DNA of 64,000 nt from Armatimonadota bacterium. Lineage in GTDB: Bacteria > Armatimonadota > Armatimonadia > Armatimonadales > Capsulimonadaceae. Every line of letters starts with the position of its first letter. The first letter of the stretch is position 1. The stretch lies in NCBI GenBank assembly GCA_025354405.1, contig JANXMY010000036.1, forward strand, positions 1 to 64,000, read 5' to 3'. Both the position numbers and the translations under genes were made by a program. The notes beneath the pieces were generated by a model. The model was not told where the DNA came from and did no database searches. It worked only from the letters and a program-made list of their open reading frames with translations. This document shows, piece by piece, positions 1 through 9,022 of the stretch.

Positions 1-1184
1 ATTCTAACGAAGTGACAGCAATGTTGGCTCAAAACAGCAGCCCTGATCCACAGCCTGGTGTGGAGGGTCAGCCCCTGATAACACTGTATTCTGCCACATT
101 TAGCGGTACCAAATACACCGTGCAAAAGGATGGTAATCCGGCGACATATGCAAGTAATGGTGCAGGCGGTGTCCGTTCGCCGGAAATACTGCAAAATCAA
201 TATGCCTCCCCACTCTGTTACAAGTTGGGGACGACACCCACTTGTACCGCCGTATTTAATCTTAACATTTCCGGTTCCGTGACGGCCCAATTCAAGTTAA
301 ATGCCGTATTGGCAAGCACTGGATTACAATTCAGCTACGTCTCGCAGCAATATACGCTTTCTGGCTCCTCGGTATCAGTTGCATTTCCGACAGAACTCAA
401 CGGCACAGTTTTGCCAGCACGGATAGACAACACAAACTTCAAAGAAACGTGGCTCGTATCTTATGATGGGGGCAACAGCTACACACAGATAGCTAATACT
501 TCCAACACAATGTTTGCAGTCGCCGGAACGCCAAGTGGTGGTTCATTGACAAGCATGAGAATCAATCGGGTTACAAGCGATTGCCGGACACTGTCGGCAC
601 CGGCTGATGTTGTAAACGCTATTTGGATGAATACGATTGGTCCTTTGACGTATAATTATCGAAATATGCAAAAGCCAATATGGGCAAATCTAGACCCTAG
701 TGGTACAGGACTATGTTACGACATTATTACTTTGATGGATAATGCAATTAAGATGACTGGGCTTACTTCCCCGGGAACATTTGTTTACTGTTATCCTAGC
801 GTAAATATGACTTCATTTGCAGTAAGTGCCCTAAATGCCGAGGATTTTCGCTCTTGCAAGATTGGTGATAACGGCCATACTGCTAAAACAAGCGGGTCAC
901 ACGCACTTTTTGGCCCAAATGAACTCTTATTCTCGGTGGACAAGACAGGGCAGGGAACTAACATTTTAGAAGCTTGCTACCTTTTTAACAGGACTCTTTA
1001 TCCGGGAGGAGAGGGAAGTACTACAACATATCCATATACAACTGAAGGTATTCAAAGAGTTGTAAAGACTATTACTTCTCAAACTGAATGGCATTACCTG
1101 TTTGATAATAGTGACATTACCAATCCAATTTATACAAATTGTATAACACCAGGGCCGTACCCTGAGGCGGTTTGGGGACCATGA
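1..1184 (+). CDS. Exported protein of unknown function, possible transglutaminase-like fold (5' partial)
   Basis: The reading frame is open to the left edge, so the true start and any signal peptide lie outside the window; the first in-window start is GTG at 12 (390 residues from there). The N-terminal half is rich in Ser, Thr, Gly and Asn, typical of beta-rich surface domains. In the C-terminal half a segment around Cys235 (GTGLCYDIITLMDNAIKMTG) resembles the G-x-C-x-D helix start of transglutaminase-like cysteine proteins, and His289 or His297 with Asp310 could complete a Cys-His-Asp triad. That reading is inference from pattern only. It is visibly AT-richer than the genes from 2543 on. The next gene, 57 bases downstream on the same strand, is also exported and unrecognised. 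Confidence 0.6.
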   Translation, partial: SNEVTAMLAQNSSPDPQPGVEGQPLITLYSATFSGTKYTVQKDGNPATYASNGAGGVRSPEILQNQYASPLCYKLGTTPTCTAVFNLNISGSVTAQFKLNAVLASTGLQFSYVSQQYTLSGSSVSVAFPTELNGTVLPARIDNTNFKETWLVSYDGGNSYTQIANTSNTMFAVAGTPSGGSLTSMRINRVTSDCRTLSAPADVVNAIWMNTIGPLTYNYRNMQKPIWANLDPSGTGLCYDIITLMDNAIKMTGLTSPGTFVYCYPSVNMTSFAVSALNAEDFRSCKIGDNGHTAKTSGSHALFGPNELLFSVDKTGQGTNILEACYLFNRTLYPGGEGSTTTYPYTTEGIQRVVKTITSQTEWHYLFDNSDITNPIYTNCITPGPYPEAVWGP

Positions 1185-1241
1185 TCGTTCCAATTACTAG
1201 TGCAAATCGGAGAGTATATTAGATAGAGGGTGAACCCACTT

Positions 1242-2405
1242 ATGAACTTTACTAGTTGCGTTTTAAAATTATTCAACGTATTAGTCGTAATGATTGTCTT
1301 TTTAATCAGCATTATTACGAGTGTTGCTGCGGATGTACCCAATAAGCACTATGATAAAGTCCTTTCAAGTTTGATGGGGCTTACAAGTAGAAATCCAAAT
1401 GTTGCTTTAGCAAAGGATAATGCTTCTTACTTCACCGATTTATTTCTGTCCCCTGATTTCCCCCCCCCATTGGGTAGTTCTTACGTTCCAATACAGCGGG
1501 TTAGGGACGGTGATTGTGACATATTGCGTTTGACTTATAGATCTGGAGACTACTGGATAACCATATCTCAGATTTTTAGTATGTTGCTATGCCAAATCGA
1601 TCTACCTGCATCTAAAAATGACAATCTGTTATCAATCAAAGAAGTTGAGGAATTAATGGGTCGCTGTCTTAATAAACGTGAGTTGAAAGGTTATTTTATT
1701 GTCAGAAACCCAGAAGATGGTATGGTCAAAAAACTAACTGACCCTAGCGGTAATGGCCGGAGCTGGTGGCAAAAACCTGGACATATTGGCTTTTACTTAG
1801 TCAAAGGTGATGGCAAACCCAGTTCCCGTCCGCTGACGTTGGATATGGGAGCCAACGCTCATTGGTTCACAGAAAGCAAACAACAAGAAAATAACCCTGG
1901 ATACTGGAAGCGTTTAAATTCCCCAGAATTGGTTTTGACACAGATGATTGCACCGAAGTTCGACCCTTTTATACCATTGGAGCTAACGAGTGCATTATTG
2001 ATTCAACGATGGGTAATAGATAATTCCCAGCCTCCGAAGGGTTTAAGGTATGTATCTATACCACTAGAACGTACAAATGGAAATGCTGTATTACAACTAA
2101 GTTACAAGCTAAATGGACAAACGATTACTGTTCGCCAAACCTCAACCGTGACGATTATTCAAGTAGAAAAACCTGGGCTTGATTACCTCGCCCCGTTATC
2201 CGATGAAGAAACAGAAAAATTAGTTCAACAATTATTCAGGGACTCTGACGGCGTGAAAATCCTGACGACTAATGCTACTGCGACAATGGCGGAAGGCTTT
2301 ACAAAGGTTGCAGCGGAATCAAAAGCACCTTGGCTTAACCGGCTTCACTGGTGGCAGGATTCCGGGCGGGTCATCTTTTACCTGCCTCAGGATGCGACGA
2401 AGTGA
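1242..2405 (+). CDS. Secreted protein of unknown function with two internal repeats
   Basis: A 387-residue protein I do not recognise. ATG 1242 is chosen over GTG 1230 because AGAGGG at 1225-1230 lies 11 bases before the ATG. The N-terminus is a signal peptide (hydrophobic stretch about residues 7-29, then SVAAD). The rest holds two diverged copies of one unit, about residues 80-200 and 268-387. Each begins YVxI and contains a LRLTYR/LQLSYK strand, an ITISQ/ITVRQ strand, an SxxE helix and a closing WWQxxGxxxFYL strand. A run of nine C lies at 1460-1468. Composition matches the gene before it and not the helicase after it. No function can be assigned. Confidence 0.7.
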   Translation: MNFTSCVLKLFNVLVVMIVFLISIITSVAADVPNKHYDKVLSSLMGLTSRNPNVALAKDNASYFTDLFLSPDFPPPLGSSYVPIQRVRDGDCDILRLTYRSGDYWITISQIFSMLLCQIDLPASKNDNLLSIKEVEELMGRCLNKRELKGYFIVRNPEDGMVKKLTDPSGNGRSWWQKPGHIGFYLVKGDGKPSSRPLTLDMGANAHWFTESKQQENNPGYWKRLNSPELVLTQMIAPKFDPFIPLELTSALLIQRWVIDNSQPPKGLRYVSIPLERTNGNAVLQLSYKLNGQTITVRQTSTVTIIQVEKPGLDYLAPLSDEETEKLVQQLFRDSDGVKILTTNATATMAEGFTKVAAESKAPWLNRLHWWQDSGRVIFYLPQDATK

Positions 2406-2542
2406 AATCCACTTCTCCTACTTGGTTAAGCTTTTTGCAAAGGGCGCGTAAATGTTGATACTTACGACTGGTGGCGAGACCAATTGCTGGGAAAGCATAT
2501 GCTGTAGTAGTTACATCCGACTGAGAAGTCACTTCACGGCAT

Positions 2543-4528
2543 TCATGACTCCTCCCCAAAGAACGCCTGCACCTGCCCAATATCGAAAACTCGGCGGGCG
2601 GGGGGCAGGAAGCGCAGGAAGCGCTCGCCGTAGGTTTTGCGGACGATTCGGGTGTCTAAGATCGCGACCACGCCCCGGTCGGTGCTGGTGCGGATCAGAC
2701 GCCCGAAGCCCTGCTTTAGCTTGAGCTGGGCCTGGGGGAGGGCGAAGTCGTTGAACCAGTCGCCGCCGGTGGCGGTGATGCCGTCGACGCGGGCCTTGTT
2801 CAGAGGGCTGTCGGGGACAGCGAAGGGGATACGGTCGATGATGACGAGCCGGAGGTCGGCCCCCGGCACGTCGACGCCCTCCCAGAACGACTGGGTGCCG
2901 AGCAGGACAGCGTTCTTCTCGGCCTTGAAGGTGGAGATGAGGCGGGCGTTCGGCATCTCCCCCTGACGCAGAATAGGGTAGGGCAGGTCGGACTGCGTGA
3001 GATGATCGTAGGCGGCGTTCAAGGCGCGATAGGAAGTAAACAGCAGAAACGCCCCGCCGCGGGAGGCTTCGAGCAGGGCCAGCATTTCGTTGGCCGTGTC
3101 ATACGCATAGCCGGGATCATCGGAAGGGATCGGCAGGTGACGCGGGATGTACAGAAGACAATTCTTTTCGTAGTCAAATGGTGAGCCGACAATGGTTTCC
3201 GAGGCGGAATGATGACTGCCGGAGTCCGGCAATCCCAGTCGCTCGCGGACGTAGCCGAAGCCGCCGTCGGTGGAGAGTGTGGCGGAGATCAGCGCGGCTC
3301 CCACTTTGCGCGGCTCGCGCCAGAGGGCGGCTTGCAGGATCGGAGCGACGGAGATGGGAGTCCAGTTGAGGGTCGCCTGCGGGCCGCGCCGGGCCTGCCG
3401 CGACTGGGACCCCCAGCGAACAAAGTTGGCGTCATCGCCGCCGAAGACCAGCAGCAATTCTTCTTTGGCACGGGCACACTGGCGGCGCAGGCCGTCGACG
3501 CGGTCCTTGAGGGCAGGCTGACCGCCGGTATCCTGCTTAAGCAGCTCGGTGGCCACCGAGTCCAGCAGCGTCCCGATTGCGGACGCCTGGGCACGGGCGG
3601 TTTGCAGCGCCGAGTCTCCCGGCAGAATATCGGAGACGAAAAAGTCCTGCCGATTGGCCTGAACAAACGGCTCAAAGAGTGATTGAGAGTAGGACTCGAT
3701 GGACTTCAACCGTTCGACACTCATATCCAGGGACCGGGCCACGCGCCGTACTTTGTCCAGAAGCGCGGGCAGTCGGCCCGAGGAGAACGCTACACCGAAG
3801 GCTGACGCGGCGGCGGTCTCGAGATGATGAGCTTCGTCGAAGATCACGAAGTCGTAGTCCGGCAGCAGCTTCGCCTCCGGGTCCCCGCTGCGCCGCATCG
3901 CGAGGTCGCTGAAGAAGAGGGCGTGATTGACCAGGAGTATTTCCGCATCCTGCGCTTCGCGCCGCATCCGGTAGTAGAAGCAGCGATCGAAAAAGCGGCA
4001 TTCCTGGCCTTTGCAGGTGTCGGTATTGGCCCGAATATCATTCCAGCCGGGGTAGGTGAAGTCCAGCTCGGCGACATCCCCGGTCGGCGTCGTATTGCTC
4101 CAGGCCGCGATCTGCATAAACTGCGGGTCGCCGACAGTCCAGAGATCTCCACGGGCGGCATCCATATCCTGGAGACACAAATAGTTGCCCCGGCCTTTGA
4201 CGACGGCAGAGCTGATCGGCTTCTTCCACACGGACTGCACCAGGGGAATATCTTTTTCGGCAAGCTGTGACTGGAGTGCCAGCGTGTGGGTCGAAACGAT
4301 AATGCGCCAGTTTGGCTTAGCCTTTTGAAGTGCAGGGATCAAATAGGCGAGCGTCTTCCCAACTCCGGTTCCGGCTTCGATGAGTGCCAGCCCACCGGGA
4401 GTGCTGAGGGCAGCTTCGACTGCAGCTGCCGCTTCCTGCTGCTGCGGGCGGACGGAAAAGCCTGGCAGGGCTGTTTTCAGTATTCCCTGCGGGCCAAAAT
4501 AACGCTGAAGATAAGGTTTTGTCGTCAT
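2543..4528 (-). CDS. dinG: ATP-dependent DNA helicase, DinG/YoaA family
   Basis: 661 residues, a superfamily 2 XPD-like 5'-3' DNA helicase of the repair group. Visible motifs: Walker A EAGTGVGKT (about 51-59); a four-cysteine iron-sulfur segment (NYLCLQ followed by CKGQECRFFDRC); the DEAH box FDEAHHLE; the motif GTQSFWEGVDVPG; and the motif VI-like QGFGRLIRTSTDRG near the C-terminus. Family members use the Fe-S cluster to unwind damaged or R-loop DNA. The gene stands alone on the minus strand between the AT-rich island and the divergent FAS1 gene. Length and motif order are normal. Several long plus-strand frames inside it are GC-rich shadows. The choice between DinG and YoaA cannot be made by eye. 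Confidence 0.9.
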   Translation of the reverse strand: MTTKPYLQRYFGPQGILKTALPGFSVRPQQQEAAAAVEAALSTPGGLALIEAGTGVGKTLAYLIPALQKAKPNWRIIVSTHTLALQSQLAEKDIPLVQSVWKKPISSAVVKGRGNYLCLQDMDAARGDLWTVGDPQFMQIAAWSNTTPTGDVAELDFTYPGWNDIRANTDTCKGQECRFFDRCFYYRMRREAQDAEILLVNHALFFSDLAMRRSGDPEAKLLPDYDFVIFDEAHHLETAAASAFGVAFSSGRLPALLDKVRRVARSLDMSVERLKSIESYSQSLFEPFVQANRQDFFVSDILPGDSALQTARAQASAIGTLLDSVATELLKQDTGGQPALKDRVDGLRRQCARAKEELLLVFGGDDANFVRWGSQSRQARRGPQATLNWTPISVAPILQAALWREPRKVGAALISATLSTDGGFGYVRERLGLPDSGSHHSASETIVGSPFDYEKNCLLYIPRHLPIPSDDPGYAYDTANEMLALLEASRGGAFLLFTSYRALNAAYDHLTQSDLPYPILRQGEMPNARLISTFKAEKNAVLLGTQSFWEGVDVPGADLRLVIIDRIPFAVPDSPLNKARVDGITATGGDWFNDFALPQAQLKLKQGFGRLIRTSTDRGVVAILDTRIVRKTYGERFLRFLPPARRVFDIGQVQAFFGEES

Positions 4529-4725
4529 GATTATCTATATTCTCGCGGCATCAATACCCGCCCCTACAATCCCCAAAGGAATATAACTTGGAAAGGTTTG
4601 ATTTTTCGGTTTCAGGAGGTATAACAGACTTGTACTGCATCGATCTTTTTGCGAGCAAAAAACTTGCTAGCTGCAGCTTTAGTCTCGGCTGTATCCTGTA
4701 ACACTCAGAAGGAGTATCCCCTCAC

Positions 4726-5727
4726 ATGCGAACACGCAACCTTTCCCGAAATTGGACAGTCGCCGCGGCAGTTGCCGCTATGCTCGCGGCTTCGACATCT
4801 GGAGTACGCGCTCAAGATGCCATGACACCTCCAGCCGCACCGGCGACTGGCAATATGGCTGCTGCCCCCATGGCTGCTGAACCTATGCCGGGAATGATGG
4901 CTACGGGAGTCATTGATTACACCCCGCTTAGCAATTCCTTGTACAGCTACGGCGATTTGCAGCTGGCAAAAAACCGCGGGTTTTCGGACAGCCAGATCGC
5001 AACCATTGCCAAGATTTCCAAAAAGACTTATCTCCCATTTAGCGTCGTCTCGGCGGCGGTAGAGCGTGGTGAGACCTTTCCAACCCTCGCCACTCAGTAC
5101 GGCCTGAACCTGGGCGATGTTTACGAAAATGACAAGGAAAAGACGGAGATTGCTAACTACAACACCGCCTATGAATCCTTGAACGCACAAAAGCCCATGA
5201 TGGCCTCCGATATGAGCATGCCTGTGATGGGCGGGGCAATGGCACCGGCAATGCCGATGGCTGCTGACAAGCCCGCCGCGATGGCCACGCTCGATATTGT
5301 CGACACCGCGATGGCGGCTAAGAATCTCACCACACTGGTGAAAGCACTCCAGGTCGCTGGACTTGTCGAGACACTCAAAGGAGCTGGCCCCTTCACAGTC
5401 TTTGCCCCGGACGACAAGGCTTTCGCCAAGCTGCCTGCCGGAACTTTGGATGCCCTTTTGGCAGACCCGGTAAAGCTCAAGTCGATTTTGACTTACCACG
5501 TTATCCCGGCCAGCGTCGATGCCGCCGCCGCGATGAGCATGACCAGCCCGACCTCGCCTCCAACTGTTCAGGGCGCGACCCTTCAGGTCACGAAAGGCCG
5601 TCGTGGCAAGCTGATGATTAACGACGCCACCGTGATCAGTGCAGACATTCATGCAACAAACGGGATCATCCATATTATCGATAAGGTACTGCTGCCCCCA
5701 GCGGACGCCACAGTCCCACCGATGTAA
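4726..5727 (+). CDS. Secreted fasciclin (FAS1) domain protein
   Basis: 333 residues. The signal peptide is [20 protein letters not shown] followed by an Ala-rich stretch ending GVRAQD. A Met/Ala/Pro-rich linker (25-60) leads to a helical region (about 65-145, with [20 protein letters not shown]) that I do not recognise. A second Met-rich linker then leads to a complete FAS1 fold, about 187-330, with the hallmarks [32 protein letters not shown] and [10 protein letters not shown] and the closing [17 protein letters not shown]1 proteins act in cell-surface adhesion or matrix. The start ATG follows AGAAGGAG at good distance. The gene stands alone and is closed by a strong terminator at 5759. Confidence 0.88.
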   Translation: MRTRNLSRNWTVAAAVAAMLAASTSGVRAQDAMTPPAAPATGNMAAAPMAAEPMPGMMATGVIDYTPLSNSLYSYGDLQLAKNRGFSDSQIATIAKISKKTYLPFSVVSAAVERGETFPTLATQYGLNLGDVYENDKEKTEIANYNTAYESLNAQKPMMASDMSMPVMGGAMAPAMPMAADKPAAMATLDIVDTAMAAKNLTTLVKALQVAGLVETLKGAGPFTVFAPDDKAFAKLPAGTLDALLADPVKLKSILTYHVIPASVDAAAAMSMTSPTSPPTVQGATLQVTKGRRGKLMINDATVISADIHATNGIIHIIDKVLLPPADATVPPM

Positions 5728-5750
5728 GCAGTAAACGCTTCGCTCGATAA

Positions 5751-7544
5751 CTAAATTGGCCTTGGGAGAAAGTAATTTCTCCCAAGGCTTTTTTGGCTCT
5801 GAACAACGGCTTCACCCCAGAGCGGTACGAGGCACAGTGCCGCTGCCACGGTCCCCGCATCATTGAACAATAAACAAGCCGCGACTGCGACAAATCCAGC
5901 CATTGAGAGGGGCCTGGCCTGCCTCAAACAGACAATCCCGATCCAAAGAAGGGCAGCCCAGGTACTATGCCAGGCAAGTCTTCCCTCAACTGCCAGTTTG
6001 CGGATGATGATGCCCCGTGCTTCTCCAAAACCATCGCTGCGGATGCGCTGTATTGCTTCGCCCATATGCGACTGGTGCGATGGCTGCAACAGGGAATCTC
6101 CGAGTGCCACGACGCCGAGAAGACCGACGGATGCCATTCCTACAAATGCGACCATACGCCACGACCATTTCCCGCCGTGTTTTTCCCAGAGGAATATGCC
6201 GAAAGCAGACGACGCTACTAGCAGCCCGCCCGCTTTCGCCCCTGCCTGGGGCAGGCCCAGAAGAATAGTCACTCCGATCAACAAAGCGAGTGTGCAGACT
6301 TTAGAATATTTCCCCAACGGCCAAAGCCACGCAGCGACCACCAGCGCAGACCCCACCAGAAGGCCCATCGCCTCATTGCCGATCCCGTAGTAGCGTGCTC
6401 CCTCGACTGCAGAGTATCCCAAAAGACTGCTGTGCATCAGAGAACCACCCATGGCCAGAGCGACAACGAGTACAAAAATAATTCCTGACGCTAGAATAGA
6501 AACTGCACGTCTCCATCCACAGCGTGCGGCCACCCCGAAGCCCAAAAGTATCAACAGTGGAAAGTAGGCGCATGCCTCAGCCGCAGACCTGGCAAGAAGG
6601 AGTGCCAGTGTCGCAGTCAGCGGAATGGCCGCTGCCCAGGCTGGAAGTTTCCCCCGAATAAGCAGAAGGGTGGCGAGCAATATCCAAATGGCAAACACGA
6701 GGGCGGCATAAGGGAGAATACGCATTTCTCTCCCTTGTCGATAGGCCTCCTCTTCCAGAACACTGGTCTGTATTGCTGCAGTATGCGTCTCTTGGAAGGT
6801 CCAGGCAAAGCCAAAGGGCCGGGCGGGGAAATCGGCTCGGCTCAGCCCAAAGTAGTCAGCGACGGTAGGCGCGAAGTCCGTGTTTGTCACAAGACCGGGA
6901 CGGCGCGTCGATGCCGATACCAGAAGTCCCCCAGGCACGGCCTTGCCATACTCCAGTACGGGAGATAGCCGCCGCCCTTGTGCGTAGTCAGCGTTGCTGG
7001 CAAAGGCAGCGAGAACAATTAATCGCCCCTTCCGTGTGTCTACCTGCCCTGCAGCATTGCCGATGAGGGTGTCGGCGGCTTGAATGTCACTGCCGGCATC
7101 CCAAATTGTGCAGCCTGGCGCAAGGGTCGTCAGTGATGCAGCAGAAAGTATTTCTCCGCTCTGGGAAGCGGCAACAAGAAGCGCATTTTCTCCTCCCCCG
7201 GTCCGGATGACCACGTGCGCTTTCGCCAGCGCATCCGTCAAATTTCCAGGTAGCACTCGGTAGCCAATGGCCTTTGTCGCCGTGGAAGCGGCTCTTGACC
7301 CGGCTCCGAGAGTGATCAGAGCACTTTGGGGGGACTCGCGCTGCGTGTCACCGGACTGACGAGCCGTACGAGTATTCATCACCGCCAGGGCGCCGAATTT
7401 CATAAGGCGATGCAGAGATGGCGCATCGGCATTCTGCCAGTCGCGCAGGCTTGTCCCCGGAAGTAAGATCACCACCAGCGGCCCCGGTTTCCCGAGGCAG
7501 GGTCCAGTCAAAAGCAGAAGAAGTAAGAGACTGAGCAGCTTCAT
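5751..7544 (-). CDS. Polytopic membrane protein with extracytoplasmic alkaline-phosphatase-like domain
   Basis: 597 residues. A signal peptide (MKLLSLLLLLLLTGPCLG) is followed by an outer domain, about 19-268, with an alkaline-phosphatase/sulfatase-like layout: a VVILLPGTSL strand, a DAPSLHRLMKFGAL helix and the late motif VTNTDFAPTVADYFGL. The usual first metal ligand Asp in the opening strand is not obvious (LLPG), so activity is doubtful. About ten hydrophobic segments follow from residue 273, with a GIGNEAMG motif between them. The gene overlaps the radA stop by 4 bases (ATGA), so it is translationally coupled to radA. Substrate unknown. Confidence 0.75.
   Translation of the reverse strand: MKLLSLLLLLLLTGPCLGKPGPLVVILLPGTSLRDWQNADAPSLHRLMKFGALAVMNTRTARQSGDTQRESPQSALITLGAGSRAASTATKAIGYRVLPGNLTDALAKAHVVIRTGGGENALLVAASQSGEILSAASLTTLAPGCTIWDAGSDIQAADTLIGNAAGQVDTRKGRLIVLAAFASNADYAQGRRLSPVLEYGKAVPGGLLVSASTRRPGLVTNTDFAPTVADYFGLSRADFPARPFGFAWTFQETHTAAIQTSVLEEEAYRQGREMRILPYAALVFAIWILLATLLLIRGKLPAWAAAIPLTATLALLLARSAAEACAYFPLLILLGFGVAARCGWRRAVSILASGIIFVLVVALAMGGSLMHSSLLGYSAVEGARYYGIGNEAMGLLVGSALVVAAWLWPLGKYSKVCTLALLIGVTILLGLPQAGAKAGGLLVASSAFGIFLWEKHGGKWSWRMVAFVGMASVGLLGVVALGDSLLQPSHQSHMGEAIQRIRSDGFGEARGIIIRKLAVEGRLAWHSTWAALLWIGIVCLRQARPLSMAGFVAVAACLLFNDAGTVAAALCLVPLWGEAVVQSQKSLGRNYFLPRPI
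5759..5794 (+). terminator. Intrinsic terminator after the FAS1 gene
   Basis: A perfect 13-base arm (5759-5771), loop GTAA, matching arm (5776-5788) and six T (5789-5794). It lies inside the 3' coding end of the convergent minus-strand membrane gene, whose stop is at 5751. Confidence 0.9.
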
Positions 7545-8929
7545 CGGCCCGCTAGTGCGGCGTCCAGTGCCTGCCGTACCGTCTCTACCCCGATGACGTT
7601 CAGGCCGGTCGACCCGCGCAGGTTAGCCTTACTGCGTGCGCAGATGATCGCCTGGGTAAACCCCATACGGGAGGCCTCACGCAGCCGCTGCTCCATGTGA
7701 CCGACAGCCCGTACTTCGCCTCCTAGCCCGACCTCCCCGGCCAGAACGATGGAAGGATCTATCGGACGCTCCTGAAAATTCGAGGCCGCGGCTACGGCAA
7801 TGGCAAGGTCCGCGGCGGGTTCATCGACACGGACACCCCCCGCTATATTCACGAAAACGTCCTGGTTAGCAAGACTGAGCCCAACTCGTTTTTCCAGCAC
7901 GGCCAGGATCAAGTTCACGCGGTTGGTATCTACTCCAGACACGGTCCGGCGCGGATTGCTTAAATACGAGGGAGCGACGAGGGCTTGGACTTCGATTAGC
8001 AGGGGGCGTGTACCCTCGATAGTTGCGGTAATTGCAGAGCCAGCGGTGTTATGTGTTCGCTCCGCAAGCAGCATTTCGGAGGGATTAGGGACTTCGATCA
8101 GCCCCTCTTCGTGCATTTCAAACAGGCCCAGCTCATCGGTAGAGCCAAACCGATTTTTGACTGCTCTTAAGATACGGTAAGTATAATGTCGATCACCCTC
8201 GAAGGTCAGCACCGTGTCAACCATATGTTCCAGAACTCGCGGCCCGGCCAGGGTTCCTTCTTTGGTTACATGACCGACCAGAAAGATTGGGATACCCTCA
8301 CCTTTGGCAACCTGTGCCAGCTGGGCGGTAGCGGCACGTACCTGGGACACACTGCCAGGTGCCGATTCGATCTCCGGGTGCTGCATGGTCTGAATGCTGT
8401 CAATAATAACGAATGCCGGACGTTCCGCCAGGATCGTGGCAGTAATCAATGTGACATCGGTTTCGTTATGCAGAAGAAGATCGTTGGTCGTGATTCCGAG
8501 CCTCTCCGCCCGGAGTTTGATCTGGGTTGCGGACTCCTCTCCGGAAACATATAATACCGTGCCGCCGCGTCCGGCGAGATTTCCGGCGACCTGGCTGAGG
8601 AGAGTGGATTTCCCGATCCCAGGCTCCCCACCAATCAGAGTCAATGCGCCACGCACAATGCCACCGCCGAGCACACGGTCAAACTCCCCGATGCCAGAGA
8701 GTATCCGGCCCTCTTCGCTGGGGGAGGGGACTTCGCTCAGTCGCAGCGGCCGGCTGTGACCGACATAAGAGGTTGAAAGCGGGGAGCGGGCGGCTATTGA
8801 CTTGGGCGACGCTAGGGAGATTGTTTCATCGAGTGTGCCCCATTCGTCGCATCCGGGACACTTGCCGAGCCATTTCGCACTTTCGAATCCGCATTGTCGG
8901 CAGATATATTTGGTCTGCACTTTAGCCAT
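7541..8929 (-). CDS. radA: DNA repair protein RadA/Sms
   Basis: 462 residues. It is a RecA-like ATPase that promotes branch migration and processing of recombination intermediates. Seen: a C4 zinc finger (CRQCG and CPGC) near residues 8-25, Walker A GGEPGIGKSTLLSQ, the RadA-specific KNRFG motif in VKNRFGSTDELG, and a C-terminal Lon-protease-like domain (DLAIAVAAASNF). The frame stays open upstream to 9070, but MAKVQTKYICRQCG at 8929 is the family's usual N-terminus. A promoter whose +1 would fall on this ATG supports that start and suggests a leaderless message. Its stop overlaps the downstream membrane gene. Confidence 0.95.
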   Translation of the reverse strand: MAKVQTKYICRQCGFESAKWLGKCPGCDEWGTLDETISLASPKSIAARSPLSTSYVGHSRPLRLSEVPSPSEEGRILSGIGEFDRVLGGGIVRGALTLIGGEPGIGKSTLLSQVAGNLAGRGGTVLYVSGEESATQIKLRAERLGITTNDLLLHNETDVTLITATILAERPAFVIIDSIQTMQHPEIESAPGSVSQVRAATAQLAQVAKGEGIPIFLVGHVTKEGTLAGPRVLEHMVDTVLTFEGDRHYTYRILRAVKNRFGSTDELGLFEMHEEGLIEVPNPSEMLLAERTHNTAGSAITATIEGTRPLLIEVQALVAPSYLSNPRRTVSGVDTNRVNLILAVLEKRVGLSLANQDVFVNIAGGVRVDEPAADLAIAVAAASNFQERPIDPSIVLAGEVGLGGEVRAVGHMEQRLREASRMGFTQAIICARSKANLRGSTGLNVIGVETVRQALDAALAGR

Positions 8930-8964
8930 GATAATATTGTACCTTATAGGCAGTGATTTGACAG
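8930..8964 (-). promoter_or_regulatory. radA promoter, possibly giving leaderless mRNA
   Basis: Read on the minus strand: CTGTCA (8964-8959), 17 bases, TACAAT (8941-8936), then six bases to the A of the radA ATG. The -35 box shares bases with the divergent promoter at 8958. Confidence 0.55.
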
Positions 8965-8986
8965 GGACAGAAGATTCTGCTAAAAT
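8958..8986 (+). promoter_or_regulatory. Promoter of the zinc-ribbon coiled-coil gene
   Basis: TTGACA (8958-8963), 17 bases, TAAAAT (8981-8986) with an extended TGC in front. Near-consensus sigma-70 type. Expected start about 8993, 30 bases before the ATG at 9023. Confidence 0.75.
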
Positions 8987-9022
8987 CACTGGAGACGTGC
9001 AGGAATGAGGAGTACTTTCCCG

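Noticed and set aside
3209-3682. Plus-strand frame opposite dinG
   Set aside because: Gly/Arg-rich shadow of the helicase; no ribosome site or motif.
4705-5673. Long minus-strand frame (322 codons) opposite the FAS1 gene
   Set aside because: It is Cys/His/Arg-rich with no family pattern and lies fully under a gene with signal peptide, ribosome site and terminator; a GC-driven shadow.
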